From the NCBI RefSeq assembly GCF_022768985.1, contig NZ_JALEKL010000004.1, positions 62,001 to 126,000 on the forward strand: a stretch of 64,000 nucleotides of DNA, given 5' to 3'. Position numbers and translations under genes: made by a program. The first letter of the stretch is position 1. Each line of letters begins with the position of its first letter. This document shows, in pieces, positions 1 to 8,604 of this stretch. Under the pieces are notes generated by a model. The model searched no databases and was not told where the DNA came from. It saw nothing but the letters and a program-made list of their open reading frames with translations. This stretch comes from Methanosphaera sp. (GTDB lineage: Archaea; Methanobacteriota; Methanobacteria; Methanobacteriales; Methanobacteriaceae).

Positions 1-183
1 GGAATTCTAACACAACGTGATGAACAAGACTTTGCAGATGCAATTGTTAAATTATTTAATGATAAACAACTATGGGATAAACTTGCAGCAAATGGTAAAG
101 CATATGTAAATTCATTCTGGACACTAGATGCTGCAGGTGAAAGATTACTTAAAAATATGTATCGTATAATAGATAAAAAATAG
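1..183 (+). CDS. C-terminal end of a glycosyltransferase (partial at window start)
   Basis: An open frame runs from the first base to a TAG stop at 181-183 and has no start inside the window. The visible 60 residues (for example QRDEQDFADAIVKLFND and LWDKLAANGKAYV) look like the last helices of a GT-B (family 4/1) glycosyltransferase, where a search for which residues are reserved is followed by a C-terminal helix packing back on the N-domain. A second glycosyltransferase starts 10 bases downstream, so the two are probably co-transcribed in a surface-polysaccharide or glycoprotein cluster extending left of the window. The family call rests on the tail only. Confidence 0.6.
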   Translation, partial: GILTQRDEQDFADAIVKLFNDKQLWDKLAANGKAYVNSFWTLDAAGERLLKNMYRIIDKK

Positions 184-193
184 GTGATAGGGT

Positions 194-1156
194 ATGAAGC
201 CATTAGTTTCTATAATACTTCTTAACTGGAATGGATATGATGATACACTTGAAGCATTAGAGTCATTATATCAGATAAATTATCCAAATTATAATGTGAT
301 TGTTGTTGATAATGCATCAAGTAACGATTCAATAGATAAAATATTAGACTATGCAAAAGGAAATATTGAAGTACAAACTAAGTATACAAACTACATTAAA
401 GATACAAAGCCAATTGATGTTATAAGATTAGATGAAGATGAACTTAACCATAAAGTTGACTACACAACAGTTGGTGATGATAAAAAATTACTTTTAATTG
501 AAAATCATGACAACTATGGTTTTGCACGTGGAAATAACATTGCAATTGACTATACAATGAAGTATGATGAGCCTGAATATGTGCTTCTTTTAAATAATGA
601 TACAATTGTAGATCCTAACTTTCTTATTAGGATGATTGATGTTGCAACTGCTGATGAAACTATTGGTCTGCTTGGTCCTAAGTTTTATTATTATGACTAT
701 GAAGGTTCACACAATGAAATATGGTGTGTTGGAAGTGTTGTAGATCTTGATCATTACCCAGGACATCATAGTATAATGGAGGAGGAAAACTATGATTTAT
801 CACGTAGTGTTGTTGAATGTGACTGGGTTTCAGGTGCTGGTGCTTTAATTAAATCTGAGGCAATTAGTAATGGTGAATATCTTGATACTAACTTCTTCTT
901 CGGATGTGAAGATGTTGATTTAGCTGTTCGTCTTAAAGAGGCAGGATACAGTGTAGTTACTGTTATGGATTCAATAATATGGCATAAGGTTGGTATGTCA
1001 CGCCATAAGAGTTCTGTATTTAAAAGAGAAAAAAATCATATTAAGACAAATCTTGCATTTATTAAAAAGCATAAGGACGATTACTACTTAAATCTTCCAA
1101 AGTATATCTTCCAGATTGCAATGAATTATGTAAGGGCTTTGCTTAATAAATTCTAA
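194..1156 (+). CDS. Family 2 (GT-A) glycosyltransferase
   Basis: Inverting or retaining GT-A enzyme that moves a sugar from a nucleotide-sugar donor to a surface glycan; substrate unknown. The N-terminus VSIILLNWNGYDDTLEALESL and VIVVDNASSNDS (residues about 5-45) is the nucleotide-binding start of GT2 enzymes. LLLNNDTIVD near residue 130 carries the metal-binding acidic cluster, and FFGCEDVDLAVRLKEAGY near residue 235 is the usual catalytic ED region of rhamnosyltransferase-like members. At 320 residues the length is typical, with no clear membrane segment. The start ATG follows a GGTGAT ribosome binding site and lies 10 bases after the previous gene, so the two form an operon. Confidence 0.85.
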   Translation: MKPLVSIILLNWNGYDDTLEALESLYQINYPNYNVIVVDNASSNDSIDKILDYAKGNIEVQTKYTNYIKDTKPIDVIRLDEDELNHKVDYTTVGDDKKLLLIENHDNYGFARGNNIAIDYTMKYDEPEYVLLLNNDTIVDPNFLIRMIDVATADETIGLLGPKFYYYDYEGSHNEIWCVGSVVDLDHYPGHHSIMEEENYDLSRSVVECDWVSGAGALIKSEAISNGEYLDTNFFFGCEDVDLAVRLKEAGYSVVTVMDSIIWHKVGMSRHKSSVFKREKNHIKTNLAFIKKHKDDYYLNLPKYIFQIAMNYVRALLNKF

Positions 1157-1261
1157 TCTCCCTCAACTACTTTTTTTTATATTTTTATTTTATAATTTAT
1201 CATGAATTATCATACTAAATCTTGGTATTTTTCCAAAAATTTTACATAAATGTTGTGGATC

Positions 1262-1288
1262 TTCCCAAATTTATTGATATTTTGGGAA
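1262..1288. promoter_or_regulatory. Palindromic operator candidate upstream of the Lrp/AsnC gene
   Basis: TTCCCAAA (1262-1269) and TTTGGGAA (1281-1288) form a perfect 8-base inverted repeat with an 11-base AT spacer. A TATA-like TTTATATTA follows at about 1302-1310, placing transcription start near 1330 and the ATG at 1368. Lrp/AsnC proteins bind symmetric sites and commonly regulate their own gene, so this is a plausible autoregulatory site. Inference from position and symmetry only. Confidence 0.5.
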
Positions 1289-1367
1289 ATTTACCAACAT
1301 CTTTATATTAATTATGTAATATAAATAATATCTAAATAGATTTACTTTTTAAAGAGATGAAAAAATT

Positions 1368-1808
1368 ATGGATGAAACAGATGAAAAAATATTGGCAAAA
1401 CTAGTAGAAAATTCGAGAATGCCCATATCAAAAATATCTGCTCAAACAGGAATACCTGACTCAACAGTATCAAACAGACTAAAAAAACTAGAAAAAAGCA
1501 ATATAATCGATAAATACACAACAATCCTAAATCCAGAAGAATTAGGAATCAATGTAGCAGCAATCATAATCATACAAACAGAAACAGAAAAACATGAAAA
1601 TGTAGAAAAAGAACTACCAAAACTAACAGAAGTATCACAAGTATATAGTGTATCAGGTGAGTATGATATTTTAATAAAACTATGGGCACATTCACTAGAT
1701 GAGTTAAATGACATAATTAACTCAAAAATAAGAACAATTGATGGAATAGAAGAGTTAAGAGAATTAATAATAATGGATGTTTTAAAAGAAGAACAACTAT
1801 CAATTTAG
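1368..1808 (+). CDS. Lrp/AsnC family transcriptional regulator
   Basis: Feast/famine type DNA-binding regulator. The N-terminal winged helix-turn-helix (about residues 2-60) reads DETDEKILAKLVENSRMP followed by ISAQTGIPDSTVSNRLKKLE, the classic Lrp signature. The C-terminal half (about 65-140) has the alternating beta-strand pattern of the RAM/AsnC ligand domain, with VSGEYDILIKLWA matching the usual effector-site strand. At 146 residues it is full length. A good site GAGATGA precedes the ATG. A symmetric sequence lies upstream of its TATA box, which suggests autoregulation. The ligand (often an amino acid) and the regulon cannot be read from sequence. Confidence 0.92.
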   Translation: MDETDEKILAKLVENSRMPISKISAQTGIPDSTVSNRLKKLEKSNIIDKYTTILNPEELGINVAAIIIIQTETEKHENVEKELPKLTEVSQVYSVSGEYDILIKLWAHSLDELNDIINSKIRTIDGIEELRELIIMDVLKEEQLSI

Positions 1809-1930
1809 AAAATAAAATTTTAGAAGATCATCATAAAAAAAATAAAATAAAATTTTACACAAAATTCTCTAAACCCTAGATGTAAAATATAACAAAAAAA
1901 ATAAATTATGTGCGGTGGTGATCTTTCACA

Positions 1931-3157
1931 ATGTACCTTTCAGAACTTTTAAATAAAAAAGTAGTATCAGATGAAGATGAAAAATATGGAAAAGTAAAAG
2001 ATATAGTAATTTCATCTGATAGAACATACCCAAAAATTGAGGCATTAAAAATAAAGGCAAATGGAGAACCATACTTTATACCCTCAAGATACATTAAAAA
2101 AATAACACCAAAAAAAGTTATACTCACACATAACATTGAAGATATAAAACAATACCCAAAACAGGACTCTGTAATAAAACTATCACGAGACATACTAGAT
2201 AGACAAGTAGTAGATATGGAAGGAAGTAAAATCCGTCGTGTAAATGATGTCGAAATATCATATAAAAATGGTAATTACTTCATAATAGGTGTAGATATAG
2301 GGATCAATGGACTATTTAGAAGACTAGGACTTGAAGCAGTATCTAAGAGGCTACACCCAGAAAACAATATCATATCATGGAAAGATATTGATTCACTAGA
2401 TTTTTCAAATTTAAAACTTAATGTACCAAAGGAAAAACTAACAAAACTACATCCTGCTGACATTGCAGAAATAGTGGACAATCTTGGAATATCAGATTCA
2501 ATAAGTATACTAAATTCCCTTGATGATGAATCAGCAGCAGATGCATTTGAGGAAATTTCACCAGAAAAACAGAGAACTCTACTTACTGAAATGGAGAAAA
2601 AACAGGCAGCAGATCTTATTGATGAAATGTCACCCGATGATGCAGCAGACCTTCTTGCATCAATATCAGATGAGAAGAAAGAAGAAATTCTACGTCTTAT
2701 GGATCCAGAAGAATCACATGAACTACGTGAACTTCTAGAATACCCTGAAAATACAGCAGGGGGAATAATGACAACAGAATATGCATCAATAAAGGGTAAT
2801 ATGACAACATTTGATGTACTTCAAAGAATTAGAAAAATTGCAGACGATGTAGAAACAATATACTACATCTACATATTATCTGAAGATGACCTACTAAAAG
2901 GTGTAATAACAATGCGAGAACTACTTCTTGCAGAAGATGATGTGCCAATATATAGTTATATGAATAAGGATGTAATATCTGCAAATACTAATGAAGAACA
3001 AGATGAAGTAGCACGTATGATTGCAAAATATAATCTTATTGCAATACCTGTTGTTGATGATGATAATATAATGAAGGGAATTGTAACAGTAGATGATGCA
3101 ATCGATATAATTCTACCAACAGCATGGAAAAAACGTATTCCTAAAATGTTTAGATAA
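1931..3157 (+). CDS. PRC-barrel / MgtE N-domain / tandem CBS protein, probable regulator of the adjacent metal transporter
   Basis: Soluble 408-residue multidomain protein. Residues about 1-75 and 80-160 are two PRC-barrel-like beta modules (LLNKKVVSDEDEKYGKVKDI; LDRQVVDMEGSKIRRVNDVE). Residues about 175-280 are an MgtE N-terminal-type helical superhelix with the repeats ADAFEEISPEKQ, AADLIDEMSPDDAADLLASI and LLEYPENTAGGIMT. Residues about 285-400 are two CBS motifs. In MgtE channels the N and CBS parts sense Mg2+ and gate the pore. Here the pore domain is absent and an NRAMP-like carrier gene follows 18 bases later, so this is probably its magnesium-sensing partner. The SD GGTGGTGATC precedes the ATG. 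The regulatory role is inferred. Confidence 0.82.
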   Translation: MYLSELLNKKVVSDEDEKYGKVKDIVISSDRTYPKIEALKIKANGEPYFIPSRYIKKITPKKVILTHNIEDIKQYPKQDSVIKLSRDILDRQVVDMEGSKIRRVNDVEISYKNGNYFIIGVDIGINGLFRRLGLEAVSKRLHPENNIISWKDIDSLDFSNLKLNVPKEKLTKLHPADIAEIVDNLGISDSISILNSLDDESAADAFEEISPEKQRTLLTEMEKKQAADLIDEMSPDDAADLLASISDEKKEEILRLMDPEESHELRELLEYPENTAGGIMTTEYASIKGNMTTFDVLQRIRKIADDVETIYYIYILSEDDLLKGVITMRELLLAEDDVPIYSYMNKDVISANTNEEQDEVARMIAKYNLIAIPVVDDDNIMKGIVTVDDAIDIILPTAWKKRIPKMFR

Positions 3158-3175
3158 ATTGGGGAGGGTGTATAT

Positions 3176-4453
3176 TTGTCATTTAAAGAAAAAATAAAAT
3201 CAAAAATAGCACAATATCCAACAATTGCATCTATTGTAATGTTTCTTAGTGTATTAGGTCCTGGACTAATAACAGCACTTGTTGATAATGATTCAGCTGG
3301 TATATTTACATACAGTCTTGCTGGTGCAAACTATGGATATAACCTGATATGGACATTTATTCCAATGATATTTTCATTAATTGTAGCCCAGGAGATGGGT
3401 GTACGTATGGGAATAATATCAGGTAAGGGTCTTGCAAGCCTGATACGTGAAAAGGTAGGTGTAAAGCTTACCATGCTTATAATGATAGGACTTCTGGCTG
3501 CAAACTTTGGAACAACACTTGCTGAGTTTTCAGGAATTGTAGTTTCATCCCAGGTATTTGGAATACCAGAACTTATTACAGTACCACTTTCTGCTATATT
3601 AATATGGCTTCTTGTAATTAAGGGTAATTATAAGAATGTTGAAAAGATCTTCATAGGATTATCTTTCATCTATGTATCATATATCATAGCAGGTCTTATG
3701 GCACATCCTGACTGGTCTCAGGTATCAGCTGCTGTAATTCCACACATACAATACAATCTACCATATATTGTGATGGTTGTAGGTCTTATTGGTACAACTA
3801 TTGCTCCATGGATGCAGTTCTATTTACAATCATCAGTTGTTGAAAAAGGTGTAAGTCGTGATGAACTTAAATATTCAAGAATTGAATCAATAATTGGTCC
3901 TATTCTCACTGGTGTTGTAGCATTATTCATACTTCTTGCATGTGCTGCTACAATATTTAAAACAGGAGTTCCTGTAAGTAATGTTGCAGATGTTGCAAAT
4001 GCATTAATTCCTGTTGCAGGAGAATATGCAGGTATTATATTTGCTATAGGTTTCCTTAATGCATCACTTTTTAGTGCAATTATTCTTCCTCTTTCAACAT
4101 CATATTATGTATGTGAAAGTCTTGGATTTGAAACAGGAATATCTAAAACATTTAAGGAAGCTCCAGTATTTCATGGACTTTATGCTGGAATGATCTTTAT
4201 ATGTGCAATTGTTATATTAATACCAAATATTCCACTTGCTGATATTTTACTATTTTCACAGGTAATAAATGGTTTAATTCTTCCTATAATCTTAGTATTA
4301 ATGCTTGTTATTATCAATGATAAAAGTATTATGGGAGAATATGTAAACTCAAAATGGTATAATTATATAGCATGGGCAATAACAATTATAATTACAATTC
4401 TTGTAGTTATTATGATTGTAACAAGCTTCATACCAGGACTTGCAATAGTCTAA
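3176..4453 (+). CDS. NRAMP-family metal ion transporter, possibly the Mg2+-type branch
   Basis: Membrane carrier of about 11 hydrophobic segments, 425 residues. The TTG start follows a strong GGGGAGGG site. The first membrane segment reads LGPGLITALVDNDSAGI, the position of the classic NRAMP DPGN motif, here replaced by DND. The sixth has APWMQFYLQSSVVEKG in place of the MPHN-type motif whose methionine selects transition metals. Loss of both motifs is what I recall for NRAMP-related magnesium transporters, and the upstream MgtE-N/CBS gene points the same way. Mn2+/Fe2+ transport, the default annotation, is therefore less certain. Family assignment is strong; the substrate is inferred. Confidence 0.85.
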   Translation: MSFKEKIKSKIAQYPTIASIVMFLSVLGPGLITALVDNDSAGIFTYSLAGANYGYNLIWTFIPMIFSLIVAQEMGVRMGIISGKGLASLIREKVGVKLTMLIMIGLLAANFGTTLAEFSGIVVSSQVFGIPELITVPLSAILIWLLVIKGNYKNVEKIFIGLSFIYVSYIIAGLMAHPDWSQVSAAVIPHIQYNLPYIVMVVGLIGTTIAPWMQFYLQSSVVEKGVSRDELKYSRIESIIGPILTGVVALFILLACAATIFKTGVPVSNVADVANALIPVAGEYAGIIFAIGFLNASLFSAIILPLSTSYYVCESLGFETGISKTFKEAPVFHGLYAGMIFICAIVILIPNIPLADILLFSQVINGLILPIILVLMLVIINDKSIMGEYVNSKWYNYIAWAITIIITILVVIMIVTSFIPGLAIV

Positions 4454-4556
4454 AAAAAAAGAGTAAATTAAAGGTTTGGTGTTTAAAGGTTTTATTTAGT
4501 GTGGACTTTTAAATACTTAAAATTATTATTTTTTTTTCACACTTTTCTATTTTTTT

Positions 4557-5147
4557 TTATATTAATTTAGCATTTATTAGTGTTATATCTTCAAAGAATT
4601 GATGTTCAACAGCTCCAATTGATGCAACATATCCATTTTCATTAAGATATTTTAGTGTTTTTTCATTGTTACTTAGTGATGATTGTATAAGTTGTATTCG
4701 TCCATTATCTTTTAGGTATTTTTTTGCATCTTTGAGGAATCTGTCAATAACACTACGTCCATCTGCTCCTCCATCCCATGCTTTTGAGTAGTCATCATCA
4801 TCTAGGTGTTCATCGTCTGTTACTGGTAGATATGGTGTGTTAAATAGTATTAGATCGAATTTTTCTTTTATATTTTCAAATAAGTCACTTTCAATTATTG
4901 TAGTGTTTTTGATGTTATTTAGTTTTACATTTTCTTGTGCACATTTTATTGCATGTTTATTTATGTCAACACCTACAACTTCTTTTGCACTCATTGCTGC
5001 TTTTATACTTACTATTCCTGTTCCTACTCCAATTTCTAGAACTTTGTCATCTTCTTTAACTTCGAGGTTATCTATGAAAAGAAATGTATCTTCAGCTGGT
5101 GGATATACCTCATCACATTCATTATATTCTATATCATCGTATCTCAT
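4557..5147 (-). CDS. HemK2/Mtq2-type protein-glutamine N5-methyltransferase
   Basis: Class I SAM methyltransferase expected to methylate the GGQ glutamine of release factor aRF1. Motif I is VLEIGVGTGIVSI (residues about 35-47), followed by EVVGVDINKHAIKCA. Motif IV is FNTPYLP, a variant of the NPPY tetrapeptide of amide-nitrogen methyltransferases that appears in archaeal HemK homologues. At 196 residues it lacks the N-terminal helical bundle of bacterial PrmC, as expected for the archaeal/eukaryotic Mtq2 branch. Its ATG overlaps the TGA of the upstream ksgA by four bases, so the two are translationally coupled. The NTPY variation leaves a small doubt about the substrate. Confidence 0.83.
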   Translation of the reverse strand: MRYDDIEYNECDEVYPPAEDTFLFIDNLEVKEDDKVLEIGVGTGIVSIKAAMSAKEVVGVDINKHAIKCAQENVKLNNIKNTTIIESDLFENIKEKFDLILFNTPYLPVTDDEHLDDDDYSKAWDGGADGRSVIDRFLKDAKKYLKDNGRIQLIQSSLSNNEKTLKYLNENGYVASIGAVEHQFFEDITLINAKLI

Positions 5148-5965
5148 AATAATTCACCAATAATGTTTGATATTTCAAGTATTTCTTCAGGTTTTAGTTT
5201 GAATACTTTAACGTCAAGTAAAGGATTTTCAACCTCATCAAGTAATGCTTTTAGTTGTTTTTTATCAGATCCAAACTCATGTGCTGATTGAATAAGTGCT
5301 TTTTTTGCCTTTTTATTTCTATGCTGGAAAAGAGCACGTATAGTATCATCAAATAATTCTGGAATTTCAACATCACAGTTGTGTGGTATTAATTCAACAA
5401 CAGCACTGTTAACTTTTGGCTGTGGAATAAATGCTGATGGTGGAAGTGTATCAATAATTTGACAACTACACCTGAAATATAATCCTACAGAAAGTCTTGA
5501 ATATTCATGTGTATCTTCTTTTGCTGACATTCTCTTTGCAAATTCAAGCTGATACATAAGTGTAGCTTTTTTAAATGGATATTTAAGAAGCTTAAATGTA
5601 ACAGGTGATGAAATCTGGTATGGAAGATTTGAAACTACCTTATCAAAGCTTGGAAAGTCAATTTTTAGTGCATCATCATTGATAAGTTCAATATTATCAA
5701 TCTTCTCTTTAATAATTCTTTGACGTAGAATATCACATATTATTGGATCTTTTTCAATTGCAATAACTTTTTTTGCCTTTTTTGCCATTGGAATTGTCAT
5801 AGTTCCAATACCTGCACCAATTTCAAGAATTGTTTCATCAGGCTGAATATCAGCATTTTCTAGAATCTTTTCAAGTTTATTATTATCAATTAAGTAGTTT
5901 TGACTTTTATTTTTATCAAGTCTAATATTGTATTTTTTAAGAATTTCTCTGGTATTTTCTGCCAT
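5144..5965 (-). CDS. ksgA: 16S rRNA dimethyladenosine transferase KsgA/RsmA (Dim1)
   Basis: Dimethylates the two adjacent adenosines in the 3'-terminal helix of 16S rRNA during small-subunit assembly. SAM motif I is ILEIGAGIGTMTIPMAKKA (about residues 44-62), the catalytic motif is VVSNLPYQISSP (about 110-121), and FIPQPKVNSAVVEL near 180 is a family hallmark. At 273 residues it is full length. The N-terminus ILKKYNIRLDKNKSQNYLID is the usual lead-in. It is the first gene of a two-gene unit with the HemK2-type methyltransferase and lies downstream of rpoF and rpl21e, a common archaeal arrangement. Confidence 0.96.
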   Translation of the reverse strand: MAENTREILKKYNIRLDKNKSQNYLIDNNKLEKILENADIQPDETILEIGAGIGTMTIPMAKKAKKVIAIEKDPIICDILRQRIIKEKIDNIELINDDALKIDFPSFDKVVSNLPYQISSPVTFKLLKYPFKKATLMYQLEFAKRMSAKEDTHEYSRLSVGLYFRCSCQIIDTLPPSAFIPQPKVNSAVVELIPHNCDVEIPELFDDTIRALFQHRNKKAKKALIQSAHEFGSDKKQLKALLDEVENPLLDVKVFKLKPEEILEISNIIGELL

Positions 5966-6111
5966 AATATAATTACCTTTAATTTATCTTTTTTTTCATA
6001 AAATAGTTTAGTTAATTTTGTAAAATAAGTTTCTTTAATTAAAATTAGATTTGTTTTTGGTGGTTTATTAAGAAATTTATAAATTTTTAAAAAAAGTTTT
6101 AAAGAAAGATT

Positions 6112-6471
6112 TTATCGATATTGATCGATTAGATCTAATATTTTTTCTAAAACATCAGTTTCGATAGTTCCTCTTTCTTTTGTAAATATTAATCTGAGGT
6201 CATCCATGTCTTCAGGCATAATATCTACAACTTTAACTGCTTGTCTTGGGCTGATATACTCTTCGAGTTTACCTCTTAATTCTTTAGCATCTTCAGCATC
6301 AAGAAGAGCAAATTTATTGACATAGTCAATAGTTAAGTTTTGTTCATATGTGAATTGGCGGCCATCGACTTCGTTGTTCTCATCCACTTTTTCTTCTACT
6401 TTTTGCATTAGAATTTCTCTTGCTTCAGATATTGTTATAGGTTCACTATCAATGACTTTTTTTCCAATCAT
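6112..6471 (-). CDS. rpoF: DNA-directed RNA polymerase subunit F (Rpo4/Rpb4)
   Basis: Small stalk subunit which pairs with Rpo7 (RpoE) and helps open-complex formation and nascent RNA binding. The sequence IGKKVIDSEPITISEARE followed by a helical segment and IMPEDMDDLRLIFTKER near the C-terminus matches archaeal RpoF, with the HRDC-like helical fold expected. About 119 residues, normal length. I chose the ATG at 6471 because family members start MIGKK; two earlier in-frame starts (6480 GTG, 6474 ATG) are possible. The coding region begins just behind the TGA of rpl21e, so the two are coupled. Confidence 0.93.
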   Translation of the reverse strand: MIGKKVIDSEPITISEAREILMQKVEEKVDENNEVDGRQFTYEQNLTIDYVNKFALLDAEDAKELRGKLEEYISPRQAVKVVDIMPEDMDDLRLIFTKERGTIETDVLEKILDLIDQYR

Positions 6472-6476
6472 CATAA

Positions 6477-6767
6477 TCACTCTTGTAATTTAAGATGTTC
6501 TGGTCTTATAATTAATTCTTTTGGTTTGTTACCGTCTTTAATACCTACAAGGTATGCTTTTCCTTTTTGTCCAACAATTTCCCCAGTTTTTCCGTGGAAT
6601 CTTGGGTGTGGTTGTCCTTTTTGGATACTTGAATCAATTATTATGTGTACTTTATTTCCATCTTCAAATACTTGTATTTTTCTGGATATTGGATTAGCAC
6701 GACTTGGTCTTATACTTTTTTTAAGTTTATATCTTGATCGGCTTTTTAATCCTTTTGATTTTCTCAT
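6477..6767 (-). CDS. rpl21e: 50S ribosomal protein L21e
   Basis: Archaeal/eukaryotic large-subunit protein of 96 residues. The basic N-terminus [16 protein letters not shown] and the central [24 protein letters not shown] are diagnostic, with the loop [12 protein letters not shown] shared by all L21e proteins. It is followed directly by rpoF on the same strand, a pairing conserved in methanogens. In the region 5' to the gene are T-rich repeats described separately. Confidence 0.96.
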   Translation of the reverse strand: MRKSKGLKSRSRYKLKKSIRPSRANPISRKIQVFEDGNKVHIIIDSSIQKGQPHPRFHGKTGEIVGQKGKAYLVGIKDGNKPKELIIRPEHLKLQE

Positions 6768-7181
6768 CTTATCATCTCAACAATGTTATGTAGAATTTAA
6801 AATTCTTTTAAATTTTTTTAGGTTTTTTTTAGGATTTTGTGAAGTTTTAATTTAGGTTTTTTTCTCACAATTAATCCAATTTAGGTTTTTTTTAGGTTTT
6901 TTTTAATTAAATAGTCAAATACTTATGACTTGCTAATTATAATGTTAAGAATACTAAATTCTAGAGTTGTTGTTTTTATGAATACCTTTTTTTAGATATA
7001 AAAAAATATATTCTTAGAGTTTAAGAAAGAAATTTAGTTTTTAATTAAACATAGTTTTGTTTTTATTCCAAGATTACTAATTTTTAAATAATTAGTCTAT
7101 GTTTTAATATTGTATAATATTTATTATCTTTATTGTTTATAAGTATAACTATTTTGATAATAAAAAAAATATTCAAAAATA
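6768..7181. other. Intergenic stretch with repeated TTTAGGTTTTTTT motifs
   Basis: There is no credible coding sequence between rpl21e and pus10. Bases 6810-6905 carry about five close copies of a T-rich unit built around TTTAGGTTTTTTT, for example near 6817, 6827, 6852, 6878 and 6888. The rest is plain AT-rich DNA. Being upstream of the minus-strand rpl21e-rpoF unit it must hold that promoter; as read on the minus strand the repeats are A-tracts interrupted by CCTAAA. They may be polymerase slippage products or a regulatory array. Confidence 0.5.
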
Positions 7182-8399
7182 TTATTCTGGAATATGTACT
7201 TCTATAACATCAAGCTGTGTGCATAATGCTTTATTACCTGTAATAGAGCTTACATTTGGCTGTGTTCGTCCATCGTCTCCAGAAATTAACTCTTTGATAT
7301 ATAATCCGCCTTGACATTTAATTTGTAATCTTAGTTTTTTAGAATTTATTCTTTCAACTTCAAGAGAATAAATACTACGTTGACGTACAAGGTCTGCACG
7401 ACGATGCATTACACGCTGTGGTGTTTGTTGATTAATAATTTCAAGTTTTTCAATCTTTGCAATATCATTACTTGTAACACCATTTTCAAATTCAGCAATG
7501 GCAGAGTAAACCTTATAGCTTTCTGTTGAACTATTTTTAACTTCAGCCTTTCTTTCTTTAGTTGTAAATTTAAGTGAATTAACAGATACAGAACCTACAT
7601 TTTCTGTATTTATACGCTCTTGTAGTTCATCAAGGTCAATTATACGATTAAATGGATGTTTTATTTCAAGTACAAATGGTCTTCCCTCACCAAGCATCAA
7701 TACATCAATATCTTCACGTCCTGATCCATGAAATTTGGATTCACTACCATTTGTCATTTCAAGTGCAGGCTTTGCAATAAGACCTTCAACTGTACGTTTA
7801 TATTGTTGTCCTGTATGATCACATGCATCACATCCATGACCTTTACACTTACTACATGGCCATTTTGTCTGTGGAATTCCACGTTCATATTTACAATATT
7901 TACCTTCAATAAAAAGTGGATTTACATCAATAAAGACACTAACTCCTGCAACTTCCTCATGAAGAGGATTATCATATGGTTTAGAACGTAGCTTTACCAT
8001 TATTACAACTTCAGGATTGTCATAGTCAATAGTTTTATTAAGTTCACTTTTTAGCATATCACACATTTCATACTTTATCTGATTTCTAAGATTGTTCTTA
8101 CCAAAGTATGGTGCTTTTTTATGTATTGCACGTTCCTGTTTGAGAATGTCATTATCACTAATTTTTGCAGCAATGAGTGCTGAATTAAATGTAACACCTA
8201 AGATTTCAATTTTATGCTTTATCATGTCAAATATCTTATCAAGATGTAACATTACATTACCACAAAGATCACATACTTCTCCTTCTTTTATAGTTGGAAT
8301 TATAGCATTTTGGCGTCTTTGCTTGTTAGGATAGATACGCTTAAGACATTTATGACAGATTTTATATTCATCTGTTTTCTGGATTTGCTGTTGTGTCAA
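7182..8399 (-). CDS. pus10: tRNA pseudouridine synthase Pus10 (positions 54/55)
   Basis: Makes pseudouridine 55, and often 54, in the T-loop of archaeal tRNAs. The N-terminal accessory domain has two zinc-binding Cys pairs, CHKCLKRI (about 15-22) and CDLCGNVM (about 43-50), and a further cluster CSKCKGHGCDACDHTG near 180. The catalytic segment GSGREDIDVLMLGEGRPFVLEI (about 222-243) holds the essential Asp. The C-terminal part with VMHRRADLVRQR is typical. At 405 residues it is normal. The start is TTG with AAGGAG nine bases upstream; no better in-frame ATG precedes the Cys cluster. The 5' flank is AT-rich and holds the promoter divergent to the giant glycosyltransferase gene. Confidence 0.95.
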   Translation of the reverse strand: MTQQQIQKTDEYKICHKCLKRIYPNKQRRQNAIIPTIKEGEVCDLCGNVMLHLDKIFDMIKHKIEILGVTFNSALIAAKISDNDILKQERAIHKKAPYFGKNNLRNQIKYEMCDMLKSELNKTIDYDNPEVVIMVKLRSKPYDNPLHEEVAGVSVFIDVNPLFIEGKYCKYERGIPQTKWPCSKCKGHGCDACDHTGQQYKRTVEGLIAKPALEMTNGSESKFHGSGREDIDVLMLGEGRPFVLEIKHPFNRIIDLDELQERINTENVGSVSVNSLKFTTKERKAEVKNSSTESYKVYSAIAEFENGVTSNDIAKIEKLEIINQQTPQRVMHRRADLVRQRSIYSLEVERINSKKLRLQIKCQGGLYIKELISGDDGRTQPNVSSITGNKALCTQLDVIEVHIPE

Positions 8400-8604
8400 T
8401 TAAATACTCCTTTATCTTATGTTTTTTTTGAAAAATTACTAAAATTAAGCCAATATTTTCATAATAATGTTTTTTAATTTTTATTAAATTATTTTATAAC
8501 ATTTTTTTGAATCAACTATATTTTTGATATTATTAGTTTTCTAAATTATTATATTTTAAGTTAAATATATTTAGATATATTAAAGATAAGGTGTGTGGGT
8601 ATAG

